Source: BCD1 sp942492125 | GTDB taxonomy: Bacteria > Bacteroidota > Bacteroidia > Chitinophagales > Saprospiraceae | DNA length: 64,000 nucleotides | Reading direction: 5' to 3' | NCBI GenBank assembly: GCA_942492125.1 | Contig: CALODM010000013.1 | Coordinates: forward strand, 248,001-312,000 | Program-made: the position numbers and the translations under genes | Part shown: piece after piece, positions 48,501 through 56,412 of the stretch | Numbering within the stretch: the stretch's first letter is position 1 | Layout of the letters: the number at the start of each line of letters is the position of its first letter | The notes under the pieces: model-generated | The model's input: the letters and a program-made list of their open reading frames with translations, nothing else | What the model was told of the DNA's origin: nothing | Database searches by the model: none

Positions 48501-48649
48501 AAGAAATAGAAGCTCAAAAAGACCTGGAATCCAGAGAAAAAGACCTGGAATATATCAATCAAAAAATAAGAGCAGCAGAATTCCAGCTCAAAAAACTGGA
48601 AGACCAGCTCAAAGAAAAAAAGACCTCCAACAGTGGTAACAATGACTAA
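45527..48649 (+). CDS. giant secreted hendecad coiled-coil protein
   Basis: The start at 45527 begins a clean signal peptide (MKSVLLYISIFITIFLALPT); an ATG 9 bp upstream is also possible. Residues about 24-190 form a globular beta-rich domain (DRMVGGVRLLRSQQITLVV), then a Ser/Pro/Gly linker (about 190-220). From about 225 to the end the protein is an uninterrupted predicted helix rich in Glu, Lys, Ala and Arg. Its repeats follow an 11-residue period (for example EVLEARKNSQK, EIEEAQNALAL, SIKEAREKAST; EIEKARLKSAE, EVAEARNNAAV). Such hendecads make straight or slightly right-handed coiled coils; at 1.5 A per residue the rod would exceed 100 nm. Function unknown; a periplasmic or surface spacer or tether is inferred. 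Confidence 0.85.
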   Translation: MKSVLLYISIFITIFLALPTHAQDCSGLILDDRMVGGVRLLRSQQITLVVRGNYTYSIELNNSDKGVTAKMYSKAGVEFNQDDEIIFMDLNQMRRGYSFVEMGEMIREKGSPVNVNVLQLDLAAIEWFSSVDIGTIYIKNNSSNEIRKFTVNTNRQQDFRSMAVCFAKSLDPSQVVEVEIAEVDLPGKKSSSGKTTPGATPSSGNSAAPPVNVNSDPEIQDLRRELADIKRRLREEIENEKQKAAGIKARMQQDVALARENANSQKQTYAQEVLEARKNSQKEIEEAQNALALSIKEAREKASTELEKIGLQVQEARQKAAAEIEKARLKSAEEVAEARNNAAVQLKKEKEKLDLAKLEYADEIATARENSRLELERIRQETANTIQLARETAKSERNKTTDDVVTAKKTAEEQILKIQEQTAIEVARIRENAVHEKEKIAFDLAEVRRTAAEKKALIQEQNTSEIAEMRENAAKQKESITVEVVDTKKRATEEISNVRQQVAKEKSKAQQEIEATQHSEAEAVADVKAKAEQEKQKLTSEVVAARENAAMTIQEIRQKEAEEIAKAREQAKVQKESIAQEVLAARENAVKEMQRVQDESQNSIKEIRTREEAAKEALAMEVREARERANQEIEKARQSAQATVQEANQSASQAKDNYADEVQRAREASMAEIQKSQEEAAQKIAEAKLKEKETQEATIGDVQMARKKAAEEVRIARENAAKEVARIKENESKAKESSAIEVAEARRLAAEEIAKIKGEEASTVKAALENAAEEKNKIASEVAQARERAAQELNATRQDVAAQIKTAREKAVAEKEKLQLDLLQYRDENSAQLEKVKAESASEVALVRENAAKAVAQAREELANKKAEYNSEIEKAREESKLAVEQARTAAAAEVTKARDNAAQKKQTYADEAALARKNSQDEITRVREETSTAIYNAKHEASNQVTKIKEDAAMQIAEEKNRMEEIKKEIATEITTARANSEKQIQVLKQKEIEAQKDLESREKDLEYINQKIRAAEFQLKKLEDQLKEKKTSNSGNND

Positions 48650-48809
48650 GCAAGCAGGTGATCAAAATTGTGTTGCCAATTAGATGGTTAGGTATTTTAC
48701 GCTGAATCGAGGCGAGAAAACCACACATAGCTAAAGCTGCATAAAGATTTGAGTAACGATGAGTCATTGTAAAAGATCGCCATATTGTTGCAGCAATATC
48801 AGGGATTTT

Positions 48810-49592
48810 TCAGCTCTGCTGGTGCTTTTCAACTTCTTCAGCAATAAACCTCAATCCATTAAGAGTCAGATCTGGCTCTACCGCATCAAAGTGCTCTTCA
48901 AGTACCTGTATGGTTGAGGAAAGACCACCGGTGGCAATGACCTTGAAGTGTTGGCCAACTTCATTTTTCAGCGTATTTATCATATGGATAACCAATCCCG
49001 TATAACCATAAAAAATCCCCGTCTGGATGGCCTTGACCGTATTTTTACCAAGGACTGAGTCCGGGAGTTCCATGGGGACTTCAGGAAGTTGAGCTGTTTT
49101 ATTAAACAATGCCCGGATAGCTGTTTTTAATCCCGGAACAATGGAAACTCCTAAAATAACTCCTGCTTCAGATACTGTTGTAAAGGTGAGTGCCGTACCA
49201 AAATCCACGATGATGCAGTCACTGGCAAACTGACGATGGGCTGCAACTGCATTGGCCACCAGGTCTGTGCCGATTTCTGATGGATTTTCTATATCCAGGG
49301 TGATCTTTGGATATATCTCGGGACCTACCAGAATTACTTTTCGTAAAAACAACTTCTCCAGGGAAGATATAAACCTCGTGTTCATATCAGGAACTACACT
49401 GCTGAGAATAATCCGATCTACCTCTCCTAAACTTACCCCGGTTTCCAGAAATCTGTCTACAATTTGAGTTTCATAATAAATTTCCATATCGTTTTGTAGC
49501 GTAGGCAGTCGCCAAAAATGTGTCCAACCCGAGGAATTTTTCGACAGTCCAAGGCATACATTCGAATTGCCAATATCAATAGCGAGTAACAT
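48810..49592 (-). CDS. coaX: type III pantothenate kinase
   Basis: The 260-residue enzyme phosphorylates pantothenate in the first step of coenzyme A synthesis. It shows the ASKHA-fold motifs of CoaX: MLLAIDIGNSNVCLGL (phosphate-1), VGPEIYPKITLDIENPSEIGTDLVANAVAAH (the G(T/S)DR-equivalent region) split across residues 95-125, IVDFGTALTFTTV (phosphate-2 with catalytic Asp), GVSIVPGLKTAIRALF, and VIATGGLSS (adenosine motif). Upstream on the same strand is a candidate structured RNA with a terminator, which may be its leader. Confidence 0.94.
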   Translation of the reverse strand: MLLAIDIGNSNVCLGLSKNSSGWTHFWRLPTLQNDMEIYYETQIVDRFLETGVSLGEVDRIILSSVVPDMNTRFISSLEKLFLRKVILVGPEIYPKITLDIENPSEIGTDLVANAVAAHRQFASDCIIVDFGTALTFTTVSEAGVILGVSIVPGLKTAIRALFNKTAQLPEVPMELPDSVLGKNTVKAIQTGIFYGYTGLVIHMINTLKNEVGQHFKVIATGGLSSTIQVLEEHFDAVEPDLTLNGLRFIAEEVEKHQQS

Positions 49593-49743
49593 CGTAATTT
49601 ATTTTGGTTGCTAATTTATTGAAAATTATTTGGGATGACTACTGACATATGAAAAAACGCTTGTCCGTCTTTAGTCCTAATCAATTTAAGTACCTCGTTT
49701 GTATGGTATAATGGGCAGGAGGAGATGGCAGGGTAGAGGACAT

Positions 49744-49925
49744 AAAAAAACCCGGATATAAATACCCGGGTCAAATCGACATAAAATTATCTTACTTTGA
49801 TGTCCCCCTTTCAAATGTTCTTGTTTTCACTTGGCATAAAATTAAAACAATATTCTATCAGGCAAGACCCCATATTTATGGGGTGCACAAAGGAGACTTG
49901 CCAACTGAAATATTGAGTACATACG
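49744..49925 (-). ncRNA. candidate structured RNA or coaX leader with intrinsic terminator
   Basis: On the minus strand this region holds a nested hairpin followed about 80 bases later by a terminator. Helices in plus-strand coordinates: 49848-49854 with 49909-49915 (7 bp), a 6x6 internal loop, 49861-49866 with 49897-49902 (6 bp), a 13-base bulge, and 49868-49873 with 49878-49883 (6 bp, 4-base loop). The terminator is CCCGGGTATT...CCGGG with seven Ts (49744-49770). No protein gene is encoded on this strand between 49593 and 51454, so the terminator needs another transcript to serve. Nothing else is seen in 49593-50197. Confidence 0.45.
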
Positions 49926-50197
49926 GAATCCTTTCCAAATGGTTACGTATATTCAGCAAAATTAATGTTTTTTTTCTTGATTAACTAATGATCGAAGGCT
50001 TATTTATATATAAATTAATTCTTTAATAGGTATTGTCAGATTACACAGATTCAGAGGTGATTTGATCCTGAACCATTATTAACGGTTTTTTTATAATACA
50101 AATCATTAAAACGCAGTTAAAAAATATAGAGTTGTTAATTTTAAGTCTCAGGGGTGTGATAGTTATTTACCTAAAAACCTGCTTTAATTATTTAAAT

Positions 50198-51403
50198 ATG
50201 ATTCGTTTTTTTGCTTTTTGTTTCTTTGCAGTGCTTTCGTTTGGTGTGGCAGGACAATCTCTGGGTGGCCAATGGGAAGGTACGGTTGAGCAGCAGGGTA
50301 GTGGTAGCACTTACTTTTATTCTCTGGAGATTTCCATTTCAGGAGAAGCTGTTTCCGGAACTGCTGTTTCAAAATCCGAAGATGGAAAAACGGCGGCGGA
50401 GTTTGTCATAACAGGTATTGCAGAAAAGGGCAAACTGATTTTACAGGAAGTAAAACAATTAGAACCGGAATCTCCGCAATGGTGTCTTAAATCTATCACA
50501 CTTTTTTATGAAGAACTGGATGCCGGGGCACAACTGTCCGGCAGTTGGACGGCCAAGGGCTGTAAGCCCGGTACGATGTTACTCAAACAGGTTTCAGCCA
50601 TTGAAACGGAGATAAAAGAAGAAACATTCTCTATAACCGGTAAATGGACAGGTCACCTTACCCAATCTGATCGCGATTATGGTTTTTTTTACGAATTGGA
50701 TCTCGAAACTGCGGGGATTGGTAGTTCATTCATTGTGTCAGAAGGAAATGGCGGCAGTGCAAAACATGCTTTGATTTGGTTGTTTGATGAATCTACCGGC
50801 TTATTAACCCTCCGGGAAAACTACGTCATGGAACGTACAGATGCCCGATGGAAATGGTGCATTAAATCAGGTACCTTCCAATTGAGCCGTAAAGGGATGA
50901 GTTATTATCTCGAAGGAGACTGGTCAGGATTTATTGAAGGGTACGACTCTGATTCAGGAGCTTGTGCCCCGGGAAGTCTGATTCTCGAAAAGCCTGTGCT
51001 TACCAAAGAAGTGCGCAAGGAGATCAATCTTTTAACTAAACCGTACGAAGAACAAACCGGCAGGGTTGTCAAGGTCGGAAGAACAGTTGAAGTGAATAGT
51101 CAGAATATCCGGATCAAAATATGGGACTGTGGTACTGTGGATGGCGATTATGCTACCTTATTCCTTAATGGTGAACTGATTTTGAACAATTACAGGGTTG
51201 TAAAGTATAATAAAGGCATTCCCGTGAAACTCAATGCAGAAGAGAACTTATTGATCCTGCATGCGGAAGACCTGGGAGATATTCCACCCAACACCGTTGC
51301 AGTTTCTGTTGTTGATGGAAAAGAGGAAACCGTTATCATCATGAATTCCAATCTTAAGGAAAGTGATGCTATTCTGATCAGGCGCTTTAAGTTGAAGGAA
51401 TAA
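50198..51403 (+). CDS. secreted protein with two related beta domains, function unknown
   Basis: The start at 50198 opens a signal peptide (MIRFFAFCFFAVLSFGVAG); the longer frame from 50132 adds residues with no signal logic. The 401-residue product contains two similar units of about 130 residues. The first starts SLGGQWEGTVEQQG and contains YSLEISISG and WCLKSITLFY; the second starts ITGKWTGHLTQSD and contains YELDLETAG and WCIKSGTFQL. Each ends with a Cys-containing loop (KGCKPGTMLL / GACAPGSLIL). They are probably duplicated lipocalin-like beta barrels. The C-terminal 100 residues form a further beta domain (GDYATLFLNGELILNNYRVV). No enzymatic motif is visible. Its terminator is shared with rplT. 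Confidence 0.75.
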   Translation: MIRFFAFCFFAVLSFGVAGQSLGGQWEGTVEQQGSGSTYFYSLEISISGEAVSGTAVSKSEDGKTAAEFVITGIAEKGKLILQEVKQLEPESPQWCLKSITLFYEELDAGAQLSGSWTAKGCKPGTMLLKQVSAIETEIKEETFSITGKWTGHLTQSDRDYGFFYELDLETAGIGSSFIVSEGNGGSAKHALIWLFDESTGLLTLRENYVMERTDARWKWCIKSGTFQLSRKGMSYYLEGDWSGFIEGYDSDSGACAPGSLILEKPVLTKEVRKEINLLTKPYEEQTGRVVKVGRTVEVNSQNIRIKIWDCGTVDGDYATLFLNGELILNNYRVVKYNKGIPVKLNAEENLLILHAEDLGDIPPNTVAVSVVDGKEETVIIMNSNLKESDAILIRRFKLKE

Positions 51404-51437
51404 AAAAAGGCTGACAGGGATACCGGTCAGCCTTTTT
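51404..51437. terminator. bidirectional terminator between the 50198 gene and rplT
   Basis: AAAAAGGCTGAC (51404-51415) pairs with GTCAGCCTTTTT (51426-51437), with A/T runs on both sides. It serves the convergent genes ending at 51403 and 51455. Confidence 0.9.
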
Positions 51438-51454
51438 GAGAATTATCTTTAAGG

Positions 51455-51802
51455 TTACTTTTTAACAGAATCAACGATCGCTTTGAAGGTATCCGGATGA
51501 TTCATAGCCATGTCTGCCAACACTTTACGATTCAGATCGATGTTGCTTTCAGACAAGGAGTGCATGAATTTTGAATAAGTCAGACCGTGCTGACGAACTC
51601 CGGCATTGATACGGGCGATCCACAATCTGCGAAAAGCACGTTTTTTGTTCTTTCTGTCACGGTAAGCATACTGCATTGCTCTTTCTACAGCATTCTTGGC
51701 AACCGTGTAAACCTTACTTCTGGCGCCGAAATAACCTCTGGCGGCCTTTAAGATTTTTTTGCGTCTTCTTCTCGACGCAACTGCGTTTACTGAACGAGGC
51801 AT
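51455..51802 (-). CDS. rplT: 50S ribosomal protein L20
   Basis: The 115-residue basic protein has the L20 N-terminal extension (ASRRRRKKILKAARGYFGAR) and the conserved RRLWIARINAGVRQHGLTYS segment. L20 binds 23S rRNA early in 50S assembly and, in other bacteria, represses the infC-rpmI-rplT operon. It follows rpmI by 74 bp, the standard order. Confidence 0.98.
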   Translation of the reverse strand: MPRSVNAVASRRRRKKILKAARGYFGARSKVYTVAKNAVERAMQYAYRDRKNKKRAFRRLWIARINAGVRQHGLTYSKFMHSLSESNIDLNRKVLADMAMNHPDTFKAIVDSVKK

Positions 51803-51876
51803 TTTTTAATGTTTTAGTACAATGCAGAGGTGCCGTAGACACGCTTTAGATCTGCATTCTCGTTAAAAATAATTGT

Positions 51877-52071
51877 TTACTTACAAAGTTGTTTTTTGAT
51901 CCTTGGCACATCGTGTTCGTGAACAGTAGTTGCTCCTCTCAAATTCAACTTTGCTTTTTTGCTCTTTTTTCTCAAAAGGTGAGCAGCACCTGATTGAAAG
52001 CGTTTAACTTTCCCTGATCCGGTAATTTTGAATCTCTTCTTGGTACCGGAATGTGTCTTCATCTTAGGCAT
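51877..52071 (-). CDS. rpmI: 50S ribosomal protein L35
   Basis: The 64-residue basic protein matches L35 (MPKMKTHSGTKKRFKITGSG at the start, then AAHLLRKKSKKAKLNLRG). It lies between infC and rplT, the usual order, 115 bp after infC. Confidence 0.97.
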   Translation of the reverse strand: MPKMKTHSGTKKRFKITGSGKVKRFQSGAAHLLRKKSKKAKLNLRGATTVHEHDVPRIKKQLCK

Positions 52072-52186
52072 ATCCTAATATATTTTTTTGTACGGTCGGC
52101 AAAGGTATAAAAAGATCAATTAATAAAAAAGTTTTAAAATCTTTTTATACAATAAAACAGATTTTTAAAGCGTGATGGTGATCCTG

Positions 52187-52765
52187 TTATTTTTTCTTGG
52201 GAGAAATCATTACGAACATTCTGCGACCTTCCATTTTAGGAAGAGCTTCAACTACTCCGTATTCTTCCAGCTCATTGATGAATTTCAACAACAATAACTG
52301 TCCACGATCTTTGAAGACAATCGTTCTGCCTCTAAACTGAACGAAAGCTTTAACTTTCGCACCATCATTGAGAAACTTGATGGCATGACGGAGTTTAAAT
52401 TCAAAATCGTGATCATCGGTATTTGGGCCGAAACGAATTTCTTTAATGACCGTCTTGGCCGTTTTGGCTTTGAGTTCTTTTTCTTTCTTCTTTCGTTCGT
52501 AGAGGAATTTGTTGAAGTCGGTAATACGTACAACAGGAGGGTTAGCATTAGGGGAAATTTCGACTAGATCGAGATCTACTTCATCAGCCCATCTTTTCAG
52601 TACGTTGGTCGAATAGACCCCCGGTTCAATTTTTTGCCCGACCTTTTCACCTATTTCTTCGAGGTTGTCACCAACCAGGCGCACTTCGGGAATTCTGATT
52701 TTTTCGTTTACTCTGAATTGAAATTTTGCTTGATTGTTACTTGGATTTTTTGCTCTCTTTGCCAA
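52187..52765 (-). CDS. infC: translation initiation factor IF-3
   Basis: The 192-residue product has both IF-3 domains (VNEKIRIPEVRLVGDNLEEI; KEIRFGPNTDDHDFEFKLRH) and the terminal PKMEGRRMFVMISPK. There is no ATG near the family N-terminus. I choose TTG at 52765, giving MAKRAKNPSNNQ; an adjacent ATA is possible. The GTG at 52798 lies inside the terminator stem and is rejected. Non-canonical starts are characteristic of infC, because IF-3 rejects them and so autoregulates. IF-3 prevents premature 50S joining and proofreads initiation. Only about 20 bases separate the upstream terminator from this start. Confidence 0.93.
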   Translation of the reverse strand: MAKRAKNPSNNQAKFQFRVNEKIRIPEVRLVGDNLEEIGEKVGQKIEPGVYSTNVLKRWADEVDLDLVEISPNANPPVVRITDFNKFLYERKKKEKELKAKTAKTVIKEIRFGPNTDDHDFEFKLRHAIKFLNDGAKVKAFVQFRGRTIVFKDRGQLLLLKFINELEEYGVVEALPKMEGRRMFVMISPKKK

Positions 52766-52786
52766 TATGTTTTTTTTTGTTTGAAA

Positions 52787-52831
52787 ATAAAAAAGCACAG
52801 CTGTCAGCGCAATTTGTCAGACAGCTGTGCT
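52787..52831 (-). terminator. strong terminator or attenuator between clpC and infC
   Basis: On the minus strand AGCACAGCTGTC pairs perfectly with GACAGCTGTGCT (plus 52794-52805 with 52820-52831) around a 14-base loop, followed by a T-rich run. It ends clpC transcripts. Because infC starts about 20 bases later, it may also regulate read-through into the infC operon. Confidence 0.92.
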
Positions 52832-52849
52832 AATCTATGATGAATTTAA

Positions 52850-55402
52850 TTATTTTTCAACTTTGGTGTTGGTTTTTTTTGCGAGTGTAATATTCAAACC
52901 ATCACCTGCCTTATTCAATACCGCTTTCAACTTGGACCCTTCCTCCGGCCTTTCGTTGAGGATGAATTCCGCCAGCGGATCTTCAATGTATTTCTGGATC
53001 GCGCGATGCAAAGGTCTTGCTCCGAATTGTGGGTCAAATCCTTTTTCTGCAACAAACTTCTTGGCTTTTTCCGTAAGCTGCAACTCATATCCAAGGCCCT
53101 CAAGGCGTTTGTAGAGATCCTTAAGTGTTATGTCAATGATCCGGAAGATCTCTTCTTCACCAAGACTGTTAAAGATAACCACATCATCAATCCTGTTCAG
53201 GAATTCGGGAGAGAAGGTTCGCTTCAGCGCACTTTGAATAACGCCTTTGGAATAATCCTCTGCGTCTTCTTTTCTGGCTTTGGTCGCAAATCCTAAACCC
53301 TGTCCAAAATCCTTCAACTGGCGTACACCAATGTTGGAAGTCATGATGATAAGCGTATTTTTGAAATCCACCCGGCGTCCCAAACCGTCGGTCAGCTGAC
53401 CGTCGTCAAAAACCTGTAACAGGATGTTGAATACATCCGGATGTGCTTTTTCGATCTCATCGAGCAAAATCACAGAATAAGGCTTGCGTCTAACTCTTTC
53501 CGTGAGCTGACCTCCTTCTTCATAACCTACATAACCCGGAGGCGCACCGATCAGCCGGCTGACGGAGAATTTCTCCATGTATTCACTCATGTCGATCCGC
53601 ACCAGCGCATCTTCGCTATCAAAAAGGTAGCGTGCCAGCGCCTTGGCCAACTCTGTCTTACCGACACCCGTAGGGCCGAGGAAAATAAAGGAACCAATGG
53701 GTTTGGTCGGATCTTTCAAACCGACACGGTTTCTCTGGATAGCTTTGGTGATCTTGGTAATGGCTTCATCCTGACCAATAATGACACTTTGCATGTCTTT
53801 ATTCATCTCGACAAGCTTTTTACTCTCGTTCTGAGCCACCCTGTTTACCGGAATACCCGTCATCATGGCAACCACCTCTGCAATATCGTCTTCCACAACG
53901 GGGTAACGTTTGGTTTTGGATTCTTCTTCCCACTGTACTTTAGCGAATTCCAGTTTTCTGACCAACTTGGATTCTTTATCCCTCAAATCAGCAGCTTTTT
54001 CGTACTGCTGACTTTTCACTGCCTGATTTTTCAGTTCCTTAAGTTCTTCGATCTCTTTTTCCAGCTCTTCGATATGTGCCGGAACGAAGATGTTTTTAAG
54101 GTGCACTCTGGCACCTACCTCGTCCAGGATATCGATCGCTTTATCCGGAAGGAACCGATCAGAAATATAACGATCACTGAGCTTAACACAAGATTCAATC
54201 GCTTCGTCGCTATAGCTGACATTGTGGAACTCTTCGTACTTCGCTTTGATATTGTGCAGGATATGGATGGTTTCATCTGCTGAGGGCGGATCAACCATCA
54301 CTTTCTGGAATCTTCTGTCTAAGGCACCGTCTTTTTCGATATGCTGACGGTATTCGTCCAATGTGGAAGCTCCGATACACTGCAATTCACCACGGGCGAG
54401 AGCTGGTTTGAAAATATTGGAAGCATCCAGGGAACCGGTTGCCCCACCTGCACCAACAATGGTGTGGATTTCATCTATGAAGAGGATGACATCCCTGGAT
54501 TTTTCCAGTTCTGTCATGATCGCTTTCATCCTTTCCTCGAATTGTCCACGGTATTTGGTACCGGCCACAAGTGCAGCCAGGTCAAGCATGACGAGGCGTT
54601 TGTTGAAAAGTGTTCTGGAAACTTTTTTCTGGATGATCCTTAAAGCGAGGCCTTCGACGATGGCTGTTTTACCAACACCCGGCTCACCAATGAGGATAGG
54701 GTTGTTTTTCTTCCGGCGACTCAGGATTTGTGAAACACGTTCGATCTCGGTTTCTCTGCCGATAATCGGATCCAGCTTATCCTCTTCAGCCAATTTGGTA
54801 ATGTCCCGGCCGAAATTATCCAAAACCGGAGTTCTGGACTTGGTCGGTGATTTTCGGCTTTGCTGATATCCTTTGGACGGGTTATCCTCTTCATCAAAAG
54901 GTTCATCTGAATCCGAAGCCTGGGCAAAAGGATCAACGCGGTCGTCGATATCCAGTTCTTGTTTGACATAGTCAAGCTCATCCTTATAAGTCTGATAATC
55001 AACGTTGAACTGTTCCAGGATTTTTGCTGCAGGATTATCCTTGTTTTTAAGGATAGATAGCAGTAAATGTTCTGTATCTATTTCTTCACTTCTCAGAAGC
55101 TTGGCTTCGAGGAAAGTTACTTTCAGTGCCCTTTCGGCCTGACGGTTGAATGGAAGGTTGCCAACATTGAGGTTGGCAATCGAGGTATGAAGTCTTTGGA
55201 TGGACTCTTCAACGACCTGTCTGAGTTGCGACGGATTTACTTCCAGTGATTGTAAAACACGAATCGCAAGACTTCTGTTGTCAGAAACGATGCCCAAAAG
55301 CAAATGCTCCGTACCGATAAAGTCATAACCGAGTCTTAAAGCCTCATCACGGCTTTTGGAAATAACTTGTTTAACCTTCGGTGAAAACTTTTTATTATTC
55401 AT
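52850..55402 (-). CDS. clpC: ATP-dependent Clp protease ATP-binding subunit ClpC
   Basis: The 850-residue AAA+ unfoldase feeds substrates to ClpP. Domains: two N-terminal Clp_N repeats (about 1-150), an acidic linker, first AAA with GEPGVGKT (about 238-245) and VILFIDEIHTIVGAG, the UVR-containing middle domain (about 445-470, SQQYEKAADLRDKESKLVRK) that distinguishes ClpC from ClpA, second AAA with GPTGVGKT (about 573-580) and VILLDEIEKAH, and the C-terminal ClpB_D2-small domain. Length and order are standard. No mcsB or ctsR neighbours are present. Confidence 0.96.
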   Translation of the reverse strand: MNNKKFSPKVKQVISKSRDEALRLGYDFIGTEHLLLGIVSDNRSLAIRVLQSLEVNPSQLRQVVEESIQRLHTSIANLNVGNLPFNRQAERALKVTFLEAKLLRSEEIDTEHLLLSILKNKDNPAAKILEQFNVDYQTYKDELDYVKQELDIDDRVDPFAQASDSDEPFDEEDNPSKGYQQSRKSPTKSRTPVLDNFGRDITKLAEEDKLDPIIGRETEIERVSQILSRRKKNNPILIGEPGVGKTAIVEGLALRIIQKKVSRTLFNKRLVMLDLAALVAGTKYRGQFEERMKAIMTELEKSRDVILFIDEIHTIVGAGGATGSLDASNIFKPALARGELQCIGASTLDEYRQHIEKDGALDRRFQKVMVDPPSADETIHILHNIKAKYEEFHNVSYSDEAIESCVKLSDRYISDRFLPDKAIDILDEVGARVHLKNIFVPAHIEELEKEIEELKELKNQAVKSQQYEKAADLRDKESKLVRKLEFAKVQWEEESKTKRYPVVEDDIAEVVAMMTGIPVNRVAQNESKKLVEMNKDMQSVIIGQDEAITKITKAIQRNRVGLKDPTKPIGSFIFLGPTGVGKTELAKALARYLFDSEDALVRIDMSEYMEKFSVSRLIGAPPGYVGYEEGGQLTERVRRKPYSVILLDEIEKAHPDVFNILLQVFDDGQLTDGLGRRVDFKNTLIIMTSNIGVRQLKDFGQGLGFATKARKEDAEDYSKGVIQSALKRTFSPEFLNRIDDVVIFNSLGEEEIFRIIDITLKDLYKRLEGLGYELQLTEKAKKFVAEKGFDPQFGARPLHRAIQKYIEDPLAEFILNERPEEGSKLKAVLNKAGDGLNITLAKKTNTKVEK

Positions 55403-55734
55403 CTTAATTTAATTCGTCAATGTTCTTATACGCAATAATCCAAATAAAATGCCTTTTAATCAAGTATGGCTGCATAAAAATTCATAAAAATCGTGCCAGC
55501 ATGCTTTTCCTGCCTTTTTTTCCGATTTAAATGACAAAACAGGTTAATTTTTTTTTTCAAGACATGAATAAAGGATTTCAGTGTTTATAACATTTATAGG
55601 TAAATTATTGTTCTAAAAAGCAAAACCTAAATTCGGGAGAGGTAAAATAAGCAGGCTTTTCAGACTTAATTCAGAAATGTATTCTTGCTTACATTAGCCC
55701 CGAATTATTTCCTGCGACAATATTTTTTGGGAGT

Positions 55735-55769
55735 TTTGTGTTTACTTACTATTAAATTTGATACATTTG
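55735..55769 (+). promoter_or_regulatory. candidate promoter of the STAS gene
   Basis: TACATTTG (55762-55769) is a perfect -7 element; TTTG at 55735-55738 could be the -33 element, though the 23-base gap is longer than the usual 19-21. It implies a start near 55776, 56 bases before the ATG. The rest of the 55403-55831 gap shows no gene. Confidence 0.4.
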
Positions 55770-55831
55770 TGAAGCAAAAATAATAGCATCCAAATTATTT
55801 TGGATTGATGAGCTTTAAATAAGTTTTATAC

Positions 55832-56212
55832 ATGAAATTCGTTATTGATAAACAACCCAAATACACCACCTTCAGACTTGAAGAGGAGAATCTCAATTCC
55901 TTAATGGCACCGGATCTGAAATCTGAATTCGTACTCCTGTCCAATGAAGGCGTTCAAAACCTGATCTTTGATGTCTCTCAGGTTAAATTTGTTGATTCTT
56001 CAGGATTAAGCGCCATTTTGACAGCCAACAGACTTTGGAAGGCACTCGGTAATTTTATCATTACCGGTATTGAACATCCTTCTGTAAAGAAATTAATTAC
56101 CATTTCCAGACTTGATTCTGTACTGACTATTGTGAATACCGTAGCCGAAGGTGTTGATCTGATCATGATGCAGGAAATTGAAAATGAACTGAACTCCGAC
56201 GAAGAGCTTTAA
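55832..56212 (+). CDS. STAS-domain anti-sigma factor antagonist
   Basis: The 126-residue protein is a single STAS domain with the SpoIIAA-type phosphorylation loop FVDSSGLSAILTANRLW (serine after VD, about residue 57). Such proteins bind anti-sigma kinases and release a partner sigma factor or switch; phosphorylation of the serine blocks binding. No RsbW-like kinase or sigma factor is next to it, so the partner is elsewhere. The acidic C-terminus (EIENELNSDEEL) is unusual for the family but short. A strong terminator follows about 110 bp downstream. Confidence 0.88.
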   Translation: MKFVIDKQPKYTTFRLEEENLNSLMAPDLKSEFVLLSNEGVQNLIFDVSQVKFVDSSGLSAILTANRLWKALGNFIITGIEHPSVKKLITISRLDSVLTIVNTVAEGVDLIMMQEIENELNSDEEL

Positions 56213-56320
56213 TTTCTGCCTGCAGCTATTTGCGATTCCCGCCTTTATTGGATTGTTGGTAATTGGCTAAAATACAACAACACCCAAATAAGCATAAACT
56301 TAAAGTATCAAAGTGTTGTT

Positions 56321-56371
56321 AAAAATTCTTGTCCGTTGCATTTACTGTCTTGCGGGCAAGAATTTTTTTTT
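56321..56371 (+). terminator. strong rho-independent terminator
   Basis: A 15-bp stem (56321-56335 with 56353-56367, one G-U) is followed by a long T run. It serves the STAS gene; its overlap with an upstream ATG at 56329 rules that ATG out as the start of the next gene. Confidence 0.9.
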
Positions 56372-56412
56372 GTATTTTCGTCACGAATAAAATCTGGAAA
56401 ACATTCTGGCTT

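Noticed and set aside
47632..48562. Long minus-strand frames (up to 219 residues) opposite the coiled-coil gene
   Set aside because: Their composition (Phe, Ser, Leu runs) is the complement of Glu/Lys/Ala codons; they are shadows of the hendecad gene.
49744..49925. 6S RNA
   Set aside because: The hairpin has a bulged architecture, but the long closing stem and large central bubble of 6S RNA are not evident, and the terminator is separate from the hairpin.
50132..50197. Longer N-terminus of the secreted two-domain protein
   Set aside because: The added 22 residues precede a clean signal peptide that starts at 50198.
52766..52798. GTG at 52798 as start of infC
   Set aside because: It falls within the terminator stem and adds 11 residues unlike IF-3; the TTG at 52765 restores the family N-terminus.
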